Source: Takakia lepidozioides (taxonomy: Eukaryota; Streptophyta; Takakiopsida; Takakiales; Takakiaceae). Taken from it: a stretch of 64,000 nucleotides of DNA. The notes below the pieces were generated by a model. The model saw only the letters and a program-made list of their open reading frames with translations, made no database searches and had not been told where the DNA came from. This document shows positions 1 to 10,400 of this stretch, piece after piece (positions within the stretch are counted from its first letter, which is position 1; each line of letters opens with the position of its first letter). The stretch is taken from assembly GCA_030704615.1 (NCBI GenBank), contig CM060734.1:52406042-52470041 (forward strand), in the 5' to 3' direction. A program made the position numbers and the translations under genes.

Positions 1-425
1 AGCAGGCAGCTTAGGGTTTTGTGGGGGATGGAATAATGGCAAGCAAGAAAATTGCACAAGCATTGGATATGATAAACCCTTGGTGCTAGCTATTGGGACA
101 GAAAGAAAGAGAGAATCATATTTGACTGTGGGAGGAGAGGTCTAAGGATATGGACATAGGGTACTCAGTAGACTATATCAGTTTCTGGACTGCAGGCATA
201 GACCTAGCATTCAGCTGAAAAACTGCTGGAGAGCAGGGTAATAGGCGAGGGGGACAGGACTGGGAAAGGTTGCTCCAGCATGATTGTTTACGGTTGCACC
301 AAGACACATCCATGCATTTACTGGTCAGGCAATGCATCCGTTTCAGGCATGGTGTGGCTGAGCTTCGGTAATTGTAGTGCAGTACAGGGCATGTGTCATA
401 ATGCTCTGCTCATGGTGGAATGCAG

Positions 426-1589
426 GGAATCTTGGTCTTTGCATCAGTGATGGCAACATTGGGGCTCCAAGTTATCGTGGAGTCCCTGCGCAGACTTATA
501 TCCAAGGCAAACATTGCACCCATGTACCTTCGTGTGCGTCCTTTATATTTGAAGATGGATAGCTTTCACGAGTATTATGGTTGTAGAACCCAACATCATT
601 TTATCTGGATAAGAAGGGTATGTCTTATGCTGCAGTGGTTGGTCGTTGCAGGATCACTCAATGGATCTACAGGGTTCAAAGGAGGTGTGGGTAGTGAGCA
701 TCATGGTGGGCACAACAGTTGTGAAGTTTTTGCTAATGGTTTACTGTCGAACTTTCAGTAATGAGATTGTAAGGGCATATGCCCAGGACCACTTCTTTGA
801 TGTTATCACCAATGTGATTGGGCTGGTAGCCGCATTGTTAGCAAGCAGGTTTTACTGGTGGATTGATCCTGCCGGAGCTATTGTGGTACTTTCTCTGTCC
901 GTGTCTCCCACTAGAGTTCCTTCTTTTTTCCTTTGTTTTTGCAATTAGACATCATTGGCTCTGGTGCTAGTAGTGTCCAACAGATCTGTGCGAGTCAGAG
1001 AGCTACCTCAGCAGTGCTGGTATCAGTATCATGAATAGTATTACCCCAATGCAAGCCTTTAGATCGACAACGATTCCCTGAAATGAAAGTCTCATCGAGT
1101 GAGGATGCCCACTACGGTGATTGTTGAATTTGTTTGATTACCATGCTATGTTAAAATCCCACTACTAGCTGAGGAAAGGTTAGTACACAATGTTTTGTTA
1201 AGAGTATATCTGCTAACTTATCTCTGGGATTGGTGCAGCTTGCACTCTACACTATGCGAACATGGTCCATGACAGTGCTAGAAAATGTGAATGCCTTGGT
1301 GAGCCGTACTGCGTCACCTGATTTTCTACGGAAGTTGACCTATCTCTGTTGGAATCATGACAAGGAAATACTTCAGATCGATACTGTACGTGCCTACACC
1401 TTTGGGTCACACTATTTTGCAGAGGTGGACATTGTATTGCCCAGTGATATGTGCCTGCAACAGGCCCACGATATTGGGGAAGCCCTTCAGAACAAGCTGG
1501 AAACACTCCCCGAAATTGAGCGTGCTTTTGTGCATTTGGATTATGAGATCACCCACCGGCCCGAGCATGCAGTGCAGGATGACCAATAG
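426..1589 (+). CDS. MTP11-like Mn/cation diffusion facilitator, 3' part (5' end outside window)
   Basis: Cation diffusion facilitator of the plant metal tolerance protein family, expected to move Mn2+ out of the cytosol into Golgi or prevacuolar compartments. Three exons can be read in phase: about 426-533 (start of a membrane helix, [15 protein letters not shown]), 652-885 and 1239-1589 (stop TAG). The 885/1239 junction is a clean GT-AG intron joining DPAGAIV to LALYTMRTW. The exon at 652 holds [11 protein letters not shown], whose D-x3-D is the TM5 metal site of Mn-type CDFs. The last exon gives the cytoplasmic C-terminal domain ([17 protein letters not shown], then [12 protein letters not shown]). 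The 533 donor is the least certain boundary. Earlier exons (N-terminus, TM1-3) are not found in 1-425, which reads as intron. No break is seen. The call rests on remembered similarity to Arabidopsis MTP11; MTP9/10 are the alternatives. Confidence 0.85.
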
Positions 1590-2110
1590 TGAAAAACTTT
1601 GTTGGTACTCCTGGGTGTGGCAGAAGCAAAGTCCCACCTAACCTGACTCTCCAATTGGATGGTTGTGCCTTTTATCACCCAGCCCATAATCCAGCATGAT
1701 ATAGGCTGCCATCCCCTGTACAATATAAAGTGGGTTCGAGCCCTGTGCCAACTTCTCTGTTGCCCCCGGCTGTGCATTTTTCAGGATTTGTCTGGACTCC
1801 CATTGGAAGGGACATTTCTGTGTGCACCCTACTAAGGGACTTTGTAATTCTTGACAAGCTGCCAGGTGGCAATCCGTTGATAGAACAACCTATGATGGGT
1901 GAGGTCCTCTTATAACATAAGTTCCAGGACAGTAGCTTTATAAAACACCCAAATGAGGTGAGTGTACAAGAGCTAGCAAGGAAACTCCAAGTGGAGAAGT
2001 AAAACCCCATGAACAAAGAGAAACATAAAGATAAAAAGCCAATCTGACCCATTTAATATCACCTACCGCACGAAATAGATCAGACAACTGGAAAGGTGGG
2101 TCAGGAAGAG
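1590..2110. other. intergenic, no gene recognised
   Basis: 3' flank of the MTP gene followed by sequence of unknown origin. No coding pattern, RNA or repeat structure was recognised. Confidence 0.5.
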
Positions 2111-2328
2111 TGTTGAGATATAAGTCTTAGTACTATCCTAAATATTGGGATTACCATTAGTCATGACCTTTTTGTATGACCATTAATATCACAAATAGGA
2201 ATAGTTACATTGCACAATAAAGACCTTTTACACACAGTTTTGATCTAGAATTATTGCGATGCCTTGTCTTTGTGTGTCTTTGATGCCTTGTCTTTGTGTG
2301 TCTTTAATGCTGGAGTGTAAACTTAACA
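2111..2328 (+). mobile_element. Ty1/copia 5' LTR
   Basis: 218-bp segment beginning TGTTGA and ending TTAACA, the TG...CA form of an LTR. It directly abuts a primer-binding site and then gag-like coding sequence. It contains a direct duplication of a ~24-bp piece (GATGCCTTGTC...) at about 2260-2305. No matching 3' LTR is seen, so the element is truncated or interrupted downstream. The left boundary is inferred from the terminal bases only. Confidence 0.65.
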
Positions 2329-2340
2329 TGGTATCAGAGC
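2329..2340 (+). promoter_or_regulatory. retrotransposon primer-binding site
   Basis: TGGTATCAGAGC immediately after the LTR is the standard plant Ty1/copia primer-binding site, complementary to initiator tRNA-Met. Confidence 0.85.
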
Positions 2341-2439
2341 TGCGTTCGACCTATAATATAATTCTTGGAGACCAACGGTTTCAAAACGCATAATATTGTC
2401 TGCAACAAATCATTTTGTTGATAGACAAATCATTTTGTT

Positions 2440-2790
2440 GATAGACTTGATGGTAGTAACTATCAAGTATGGAAACTTAGGACGGAGATGTATTTGTTAA
2501 GGGAAGATGACTTGTCAGTAGTAGATGGGTCTCAAGCCAAACATGCCACTCCGACCAATCAACCCACATGGGATAAAAAGGATCACAAAGTTAGAGGTGA
2601 TATAATACTTTGTGTCAAAGACAATCTATTAGTTCATGTCAAAACCTTCAAAGACTTCCACGGAGGTCTGGAATAAATTAGCCTCACAATATCAAGATAG
2701 TAAAAATCTCATCACAAGGAGATTCTTTAAAATAAAAATACTTGAAGGAGATATTGTTAAAACCAGTGTTGGTATGTGGGTCTCCATGGT
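2440..2790 (+). pseudogene. Ty1/copia gag fragment, frameshifted
   Basis: Reads as the N-terminal copia gag domain: LDGSNYQVWKLRTEMYLL, then W-DKKDHKVRG and a VHVKTFKD block. The frame breaks near 2670 and resumes in another frame (KLASQYQDSKNLITRRFFK), so it is not functional. Protease, integrase and RT are absent; the element stops being recognisable near 2800. Confidence 0.75.
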
Positions 2791-3357
2791 ATCAAGTATC
2801 AACCCAGGTATCTCCTAATGTAACCTATTGTTCTTTGTTCCCGTAAACATTCGCAGTACCCTACCAAAAGGTTAACGAGTTCCATGGCGGCCCTCCAAAC
2901 CCTGACAGGCGGGGGTAAGGTTCTCCTTTCCCCGCCCCCCTACTAGAGCTCGAATCATAGCTGCAAATCTGTTTGGGTATCATGTTGATATGCACATAAG
3001 TTATACTCTTTTGATTACAACAGCGACACTTTGATCTTCATTTGCGAGACACTTTGGATGCAATTCTGATTCAATGTATGATGTATGGGGGTGGGGATCT
3101 TGTGAGTAGAGCAAGTTTCCCTTGTGCTCATTTGTTACCCAACCTCTATGATGTACGAAAGCTTGCTTACATCTGATTTTGAATTCAAGGGGCCTGATTT
3201 GTGAGTTGTTGCTCCCAGGTGTTTCCCTCTTATTTTATTTTTAAAAAAATGGATTTGAATATAAGTACCACATCTGAGTTCATGTTTCCAGATCATTGCC
3301 ATTCAGATACCATTGCCGATATCCAGATTGATTTTTAAAAAAAACCACCTATCCCTA
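2791..3357. other. intergenic with LINE-tail-like sequence
   Basis: No gene. About 3185-3260 (AGGGGCCTGATTTGTGAG and following) resembles the reverse complement of about 37830-37905, next to a LINE 3' end, so it is probably a dispersed repeat tail. This is the target region into which the MULE inserted. Confidence 0.45.
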
Positions 3358-3366
3358 CCAGATTGA
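3358..3366. repeat. 9-bp target site duplication, left copy (MULE)
   Basis: CCAGATTGA directly precedes the left terminal inverted repeat and is repeated exactly at 17818-17826 after the right one. A 9-bp duplication is typical of Mutator-like elements. Confidence 0.92.
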
Positions 3367-3732
3367 GCCTCTCATTTTAAAATAATAGGGTCTTCAATGG
3401 GCACGTGCGATGTGGCCGGTGGGCCCCGCGCACGGACGCCCGGCTCCCCAGCACCCCGCCCGCCCCGCCCGCCGCTGCGCGCGGTCGCCCAGCCGCGGGC
3501 GCGGCTGCAGCAACCGCGCCCCCGTCCGCCGCGCGGCCAGTCCCCCGCCCATGAGTCCGCTGCCCTCCAGTCTGCCAGTCCGCTGCTGGCCAGTCGGCTG
3601 CCCAGCAGTCTGCCAGTCCGCCAGTCCGCCAGTCCGCTGCTGGCCAGTCCCCTGCCATCCAGTCCGATGACGGCGCAGGATCGCCACCGTCCATTCCCAT
3701 AACCCATCCGAGCCCTCCATTTTTAGGGCTGC
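3367..3732 (+). repeat. MULE left terminal inverted repeat
   Basis: Matches the reverse complement of 17493-17817 from the outer end through TTTTTAGGGCTGC, with small indels. It is very GC-rich and full of CpG in 3410-3560, then becomes a run of short CAGTCCGCTG/CCAGTCTGCC units at 3560-3665, the same motif family found inside the element. Confidence 0.9.
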
Positions 3733-4367
3733 GAAAATGGCAATGATCTTCCCACCAAATCCCGGCCGCTCTCTATTGACGGCTGTTTGTTGTCCGATGT
3801 TGCGGTAGGCGTTTCCATGCACGCGACTGTTCCTATTTTGCGCGCGATGTTCATGATGATGATGAAGCGTGTGCTTGAACATGAGAGGACTGTCTGGGTA
3901 CTATAGCCACCATCGTGCATATGTTTCTACTATTTTTGCCTTCTTCTTGTGCTTTCGGGAACCTTCGTTTTATGGTTTGGTTCTATGTCATAAATATGGA
4001 AAATGCGGACATTTGTCGTCGATAACGTCCTCTGCTTGTGATCCGTCATGATACGTTTAGCCCCTTCGTACTGCATCCCTCATGAGAGCCTTCACAAGTT
4101 TAGTTCGTTAAAGGAACCCATGGGTAACATGGGCGCGAAAATGGTGGAAGCGTATGCACATGGGGGCGTGTATTGTAGATTTCGTATCGGACGATGGGAC
4201 TGTTTATGTGACCAAGTATAGCGGCTTGCATCCGTCGTGCATAAGTTGTGGAAAATGGTGGAGAATCTGAAGAAACCCAGCTTTGTGATGGATCCACATG
4301 GTATTATATAAGGGATGGCAGCACAAAAAAACAATTCGAGTCGTCACGGAACACCATCCAGTCGTAA
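3733..4367. other. MULE subterminal region, no gene
   Basis: Between the left TIR and the repeat array. No coding pattern was recognised. It may hold promoter sequence for the rightward gene. Confidence 0.5.
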
Positions 4368-4471
4368 GGTCCTCAAACATCCACACGCACCTGCTGAATG
4401 CAGATGTCTGAGCCACGACAGGAGATGTCTGAGACAATTGCATCTGCAAATGCGCGTGGATGTTTGAGGTC
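4368..4471. repeat. ~100-bp hairpin
   Basis: GGTCCTCAAACATCCACACG at 4368 is answered by a near-perfect reverse complement (TGCGCGTGGATGTTTGAGGT) at 4450-4471. The ~60-base loop contains further small inverted pieces around GCAGATGTCTGAG. It sits at the outer edge of the 311-bp array. Confidence 0.75.
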
Positions 4472-5374
4472 CGTTGTATCGCGAGTCTGTTCACAGTGGG
4501 TCCGCTGGCCCGTCAGTGCTCCGGATATTCCCCTTATCGCGTGCATAACAGTCAGTTTGGAGGCGGTCTGCTGGAAGTCCGTCTGTTGGGATAGCAGTCT
4601 GTTGCACTTGTGAATTTGTCAGTCTGTTGTGTCGGAAGTCTGTTGCACTAAGTCTGTTTGACTTCTTATTTTCCCTCCGGTCAGTCTTTTGGCTTGTTCT
4701 CCCGCCAGTCTGGCGAAACGTCCGTCTGCTGGACAGTTCTCCTCTATGGATATCAGTCTGTTGGACTGTGCATGCATCAGTCTGTTGTGTCGCGAGTCTG
4801 TTCACAGTGGGTCCGCTGGCCCGTCAGTGCTCCGGATATTCCCCTTATCGCGTGCATAACAGTCAGTTTGGAGGCGGTCTGCTGGAAGTCCGTCTGTTGG
4901 GATAGCAGTCTGTTGCACTTGTGAATTTGTCAGTCTGTTGTGTCGGAAGTCTGTTGCACTAAGTCTGTTTGACTTCTTATTTTCCCTCCGGTCAGTCTTT
5001 TGGCTTGTTCTCCCGCCAGTCTGGCGAAACGTCCGTCTGCTGGACAGTTCTCCTCTATGGATATCAGTCTGTTGGACTGTGCATGCATCAGTCTGTTGTG
5101 TCGCGAGTCTGTTCACAGTGGGTCCGCTGGCCCGTCAGTGCTCCGGATATTCCCCTTATCGCGTGCATAACAGTCAGTTTGGAGGCGGTCTGCTGGAAGT
5201 CCGTCTGTTGGGATAGCAGTCTGTTGCACTTGTGAATTTGTCAGTCTGTTGTGTCGGAAGTCTGTTGCACTAAGTCTGTTTGACTTCTTATTTTCCCTCC
5301 GGTCAGTCTTTTGGCTTGTTCTCCCGCCAGTCTGGCGAAACGTCCGTCTGCTGGACAGTTCTCCTCTATGGATC
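4472..5374 (+). repeat. 311-bp tandem repeat array, left arm (about 2.9 units)
   Basis: Unit starts recur at 4481, 4792 and 5103 (GCGAGTCTGTTCACAG), a period of exactly 311. The units look almost identical to each other. Each carries many copies of CAGTCTGTTG-like decamers. Short reading frames inside the units repeat with the same period and are not genes. Confidence 0.95.
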
Positions 5375-5585
5375 GCATTGAATACGTCCACCGAACGAAC
5401 GGATCGTACTAAATTCATCCACACTCCTCGCAAGTGCAGCAGACTCATTTCCGATCGGGCCGAGAGTCCAGCGGACTATTCGCTTTGCTGAGGCGAAGCG
5501 GCTTCATATTGGAGGCACTTCCCTGCCAGCGGAATGAAGACAAAAAACAGTAAGGGGAGAACAGGAAAGTCGAACACATCCATTG
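5375..5585. other. spacer at centre of inverted array
   Basis: Single-copy 211-bp spacer separating repeat arms of opposite orientation. It contains a few isolated CAGCAGACT-type motifs but is not part of the 311-bp unit. Confidence 0.7.
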
Positions 5586-7185
5586 CGAACAGACTCGCGG
5601 CACAACAGACTGATGCATGCACAGTCCAACACACTGATATCCATAGAGGAGAACTGTCCAGCAGACGGACGTTTCGTCAGACTGGCTGGAGAACAAGCCA
5701 AAAGACTGACCGGAGGGAAAATAAGAAGTCAAACAGACTTAGTGCAACAGACTTCCGACACAACAGACTGACAAATTCACAAGTGCAACAGACTGCTATC
5801 CCAACAGACGGACTTCCAGCAGACCGCCTCCAAACTGACTGTTATGCACGCGATAAGGGGAATATCCGGAGCACTGACGGGCCAGTGGACCCACTGTGAA
5901 CAGACTCGCGACACAACAGACTGATGCATGCACAGTCCAACAGACTGATATCCATAGAGGAGAACTGTCCAGCAGACGGACGTTTCGCCAGACTGGCTGG
6001 AGAACAAGCCAAAAGACTGACCGGAGGGAAAATAAGAAGTCAAACAGACTTAGTGCAACAGACTTCCGACACAACAGACTGACAAATTCACAAGTGCAAC
6101 AGACTGCTATCCCAACAGACGGACTTCCAGCAGACCGCCTCCAAACTGACTGTTATGCACGCGATAAGGGGAATATCCGGAGCACTGACGGGCCAGCGGA
6201 CCCACTGTGAACAGACTCGCGACACAACAGACTGATGCATGCACAGTCCAACAGACTGATATGCATAGAGGAGAACTGTCCAGCAGACGGACGTTTCGCC
6301 AGACTGGCGGGAGAACAAGCCAAAAGACTGACCGGAGGGAAAATAAGAAGTCAAACAGACTTAGTGCAACAGACTTCCGACACAACAAACTGACAAATTC
6401 ACAAGTGCAACAGACTGCTATCCCAACAGACGGACTTCCAGCAGACCGCCTCCAAACTGACTGTTATGCACGCGATAAGGGGAATATCCGGAGCACTGAC
6501 GGGCCAGCGGACCCACTGTGAACAGACTCGCGACACAACAGACTGATGCATGCACAGTCCAACAGACTGATATCCATAGAGGAGAACTGTCCAGCAGACG
6601 GACGTTTCGCCAGACTGGCTGGAGAACAAGCCAAAAGACTGACCGGAGGGAAAATAAGAAGTCAAACAGACTTAGTGCAACAGACTTCCGACACAACAGA
6701 CTGACAAATTCACAAGTGCAACAGACTGCTATCCCAACAGACAGACTTCCAACAGACCGCCTCCAAACTGACTGTTATGCACGCGATAAGGGGAATATCC
6801 GGAGCACTGACGGGCCAGCGGACCCACTGTGAACAGACTCGCGACACAACAGACTGATGCATGCACAGTCCAACAGACTGATATCCATAGAGGAGAACTG
6901 TCCAGCAGACGGACGTTTCGCCAGACTGGCGGGAGAACAAGCCAAAAGACTGACCGGAGGGAAAATAAGAAGTCAAACAGACTTAGTGCAACAGACTTCC
7001 GACACAACAGACTGACAAATTCACAAGTGCAACAGACTGCTATCCCAACAGACGGACTTCCAGCAGACCGCCTCCAAACTGACTGTTATGCACGCGATAA
7101 GGGGAATATCCGGAGCACTGACGGGCCAGCGGACCCACTGTGAACAGACTCGCGACACAACAGACTGATGCATGCACAGTCCAAC
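5586..7185 (-). repeat. 311-bp tandem repeat array, right arm (about 5.1 units, inverted)
   Basis: Same 311-bp unit as in 4472-5374 but in reverse complement, recurring at about 5586, 5896, 6207, 6518 and 6829 with a partial sixth to 7185. Units differ by only a few substitutions, suggesting recent homogenisation. With the left arm it forms a palindrome of roughly 0.9-kb arms around a 211-bp spacer, just upstream of the rightward gene. Confidence 0.95.
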
Positions 7186-7481
7186 GCCTGTTTCTTTGCA
7201 CAGTTTTGCACTGCTTTGTTTTCCTCTTTGCGTTTTCATCACCGTAACGAAAGACGACCGTTCTTCCCCAGATGTGGAGAGTCGCGGTGAGCCGCGAAGC
7301 GTCGCAAACACGCTCGCTTTCGTAACAACTCGAAGTTCCTCGGCTCGGTGAGGTTCTGACTTGCTGCGGTGTTTCCATTCCATTCTGTGTCCTCTTCTTG
7401 CTTAGGGTGAGTCTTTTCATAGGACTTCTATCTGTCGCTCTGTCGCTCATTGTCCTTGCACCTTCGTTTCATTCTGCAGCG

Positions 7482-10400
7482 ATGGAGGATGCTTGTGAAA
7501 AAGATGGAGCGGACTGGTTGGATTTTGTGCACCAAACCAGATTGAAGAAGGAGCAAATGTACTGGTACTCACCAGACGAGTTTGATCATAAAATAGTGGA
7601 AGCATTTGTAGACCTCCGCGCCCGGAAGCCCAAAAACTCGAATTGGCAGAAGGACAAGCTCTTCTGTCCCTTCTGTGAAGAGGTAATCAAGGACAAAATC
7701 CAACTAAATCGGCATTGTGTTGACACAAGTTGCAAGGAGACTGTTGCAATGATTCCACGAGATTTCAAGCCTTGGCCGATACTGAAAGAAATGTCGATTG
7801 TCAAAGAGGCCACAATGCGCTTGCGCGGATCAGTGCTTGACCCCCGCACTTTGGAATTAGACGAAGTGCGCGCACGATATGGCGTCCATTGTGGTGGCCC
7901 GTCAATGGAGGATTTGCAAGTGCAGGGAACGCTGGACGCTCCCAGAAAACGTAAACTGAGTGATGGGGCCCAAAAAAAAAAAAGGCAAAAAAAGGAGAAG
8001 GCTGCAAGGTCTGCTCGCGAGGCAAGGGCAAAATCCACGCAACAGACTAAACCCCGTCCTGGGCGGCAGACCCACACCATCAGTACTGATACTGAAAGTG
8101 AATCTGCTCAGGGCCTGGAAGGGGTGACAAGTCCAGTGGACATTGACTTGCCTGACCAGACTCGGTAGCAGACTCACACAAATATCGCGACCCATGCCAT
8201 CGGTTTAGGGTCAAAACCAAAAACTCAACAGAGCACTGAAGGGCCAGTCTGCCCTGGCACATTGCGCCTCATTGACTTTGGGCTTTTCCCACCAGAGTGC
8301 CCACCAATTGGGGATCCAGACTTCTTCCGTTATTTCTACAGAGTTGCCCAGTCAGGTCTGCTACGCACATTAATCCGACAGGCGGAACAGAACCGGTTGA
8401 ACAGCTTTGAAGATGAAGATGACGATGATGAAGTAGAGGAGGTAATGGTCAGTCTGACCGCCCAGTCTGTTCTCTGTGCTGTTTGAGTCCATCATCGGGG
8501 TCACGTTGCCTATTCAGTCTGGTCAATCCCCTGCGTTCTCTCCTCAATCCGCTGGCTCAGTCCGCTCGTCAGTTAGTCTGTTTTATATCGCTGCATTACT
8601 TACTAAGTCCGTTTGTCAGTCCGCTGGTCCAGTCCACTGGTATAGTCTACTAGTTGCCTCCACCCTACGTACGCACGTTACAGTCTGCTGGTATGTGAGT
8701 CCAGTCCGCTGCATGAGGTGAATATAGAGTCCACGTCCATGTTCCTGACGTCGAAGTTCTCTGCCGTGTACCAGGATGAACGTGTTTCTATTCGTAGGGC
8801 CATTCAGGCTTGGCGGATACCTAGCAATGATGCTCCTTTACAAGCGACTGCAGTGAGTGTGGAAGTAGACCGCGTGCGAGAGTACATATTATTGAAGTAT
8901 CCTGGGTCATCTGCTGCTATAGCAGCATTACATGTTGAAGACGCGTCGGGGGGGAATGCGTCTGGGACAGCCGAGTCTACCATCCAGCAGACTCCCATTC
9001 AGCAGGCCGTCATCCAGCAGACTCCCGTTCAGCAGCCTGTCATCCAGCAGACTCCAAGAGAGCAGACTCCCAACGAGCAGCCTGTCATCCTGCAGACTCC
9101 TCTCCAGGAGCCCATCATGCAGCCCATGCCAATGGGAAGTCATGTCATCCAACAGACTGCGGACCAGCAGACTGACCAGCAGACTGCCTTTCTCTCACAT
9201 AGCACGGCGCTTTTTGCAGTTTGGCGATCGCCATCACCGGTAATTCGCCCCGGAGCTGAAGACCTCACACTTCCCCGTCTTAGGGTGGGAGAAATTAATC
9301 CCCATTTGGATTGGCATAATGAGCTCCACCGGATCGTTGCGGACCGCCGGTGGTCATTTGTACCCTTTCATTATTCCATGGAGTTTTCTATTGAGGAAGC
9401 CAACCATGTTCTAGAAGCCGCCTCTGCTGTTGCCATTGAAGCCAGAAGCGACCAAAATGCGCCGCCTCTACTTGTGCAGCTGATTCTCATGGATGACCCA
9501 CGGCCTGAAGACCTCAGACATATGCCTATGGCACATCCAATTTTTGGGGTGCGAAGAAAGCACTTGTTCGGATTGACTGAGGAGGACTTTGAGCGCATGG
9601 TAGCTTCCTTCCTACAACACAGATGGATGCAATTTGGCAATTTCTGCTCATATAACAAGTTGATGAAGGATCTGCATAGTTTGAGGATGGACTTACTCCA
9701 TGGAACAGACCATTCACAGAAGTTTGTGGTGGATGAGGCATTGCACTGGTTTGCATTGGTGATGGAGCGAGCAGTATTTGACATTGTTTTGCAGAATCCC
9801 AATGTCTTCAAAGTCCTGTGGTGTGGGATCCCAACTGAAGACCGCATCGGCGCCATTGCTCATCTCGATGGAGCATGCCTGTGCCGGCAAATCAAGGACA
9901 TTGGCCTCGTCGGAAATCTCTTGGAAGGTAAAATGTTATGGGCAACTTTCGTGTTTCAGCTCAATTTCTTTTGCCAACTTTTTTACAAGTTCACATTTGC
10001 ATAAACATGTGTTGCAGGGCGAGTTGATCTGGGAGACAAGCAAGTGCAGGCTGCTTTCGATTCTTTTGCCAGAGGTGCAAGGGACCTTGTCCTGGCTTTA
10101 CAAGGAGTTCGGGAGACTATCCAGCAAACTGGCCACAAGAATGTCGAACAACATATTCCCCACGACACATGTGGGCAAACTACCTAAGTGCTGGAGACCG
10201 AGCATGTGCACCAGGCCGTCCCGGGTAATAGGCCGGATCACTCCCAGCAGACTGCCCCGCACACACATACTCAGTATGTGCAAACAGTACTGAGCGGGCA
10301 ACGAACTTTGCAGACTTTGCAGCAGACCGGAGAACAGACCGGCCAACAGACTGCCCCTCAGCCGACTGTGCAGCAGACCAGCGAACATGGCCACCAGACT

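Noticed and set aside
4472-7185. CRISPR-like or telomeric array
   Set aside because: The repeats are 311 bp, contiguous and without unique spacers. The host is a eukaryote.
4398-7450. Many ~90-105-residue open frames on both strands
   Set aside because: They recur with the 311-bp repeat period and exist on both strands; they are by-products of repeat composition, not genes.
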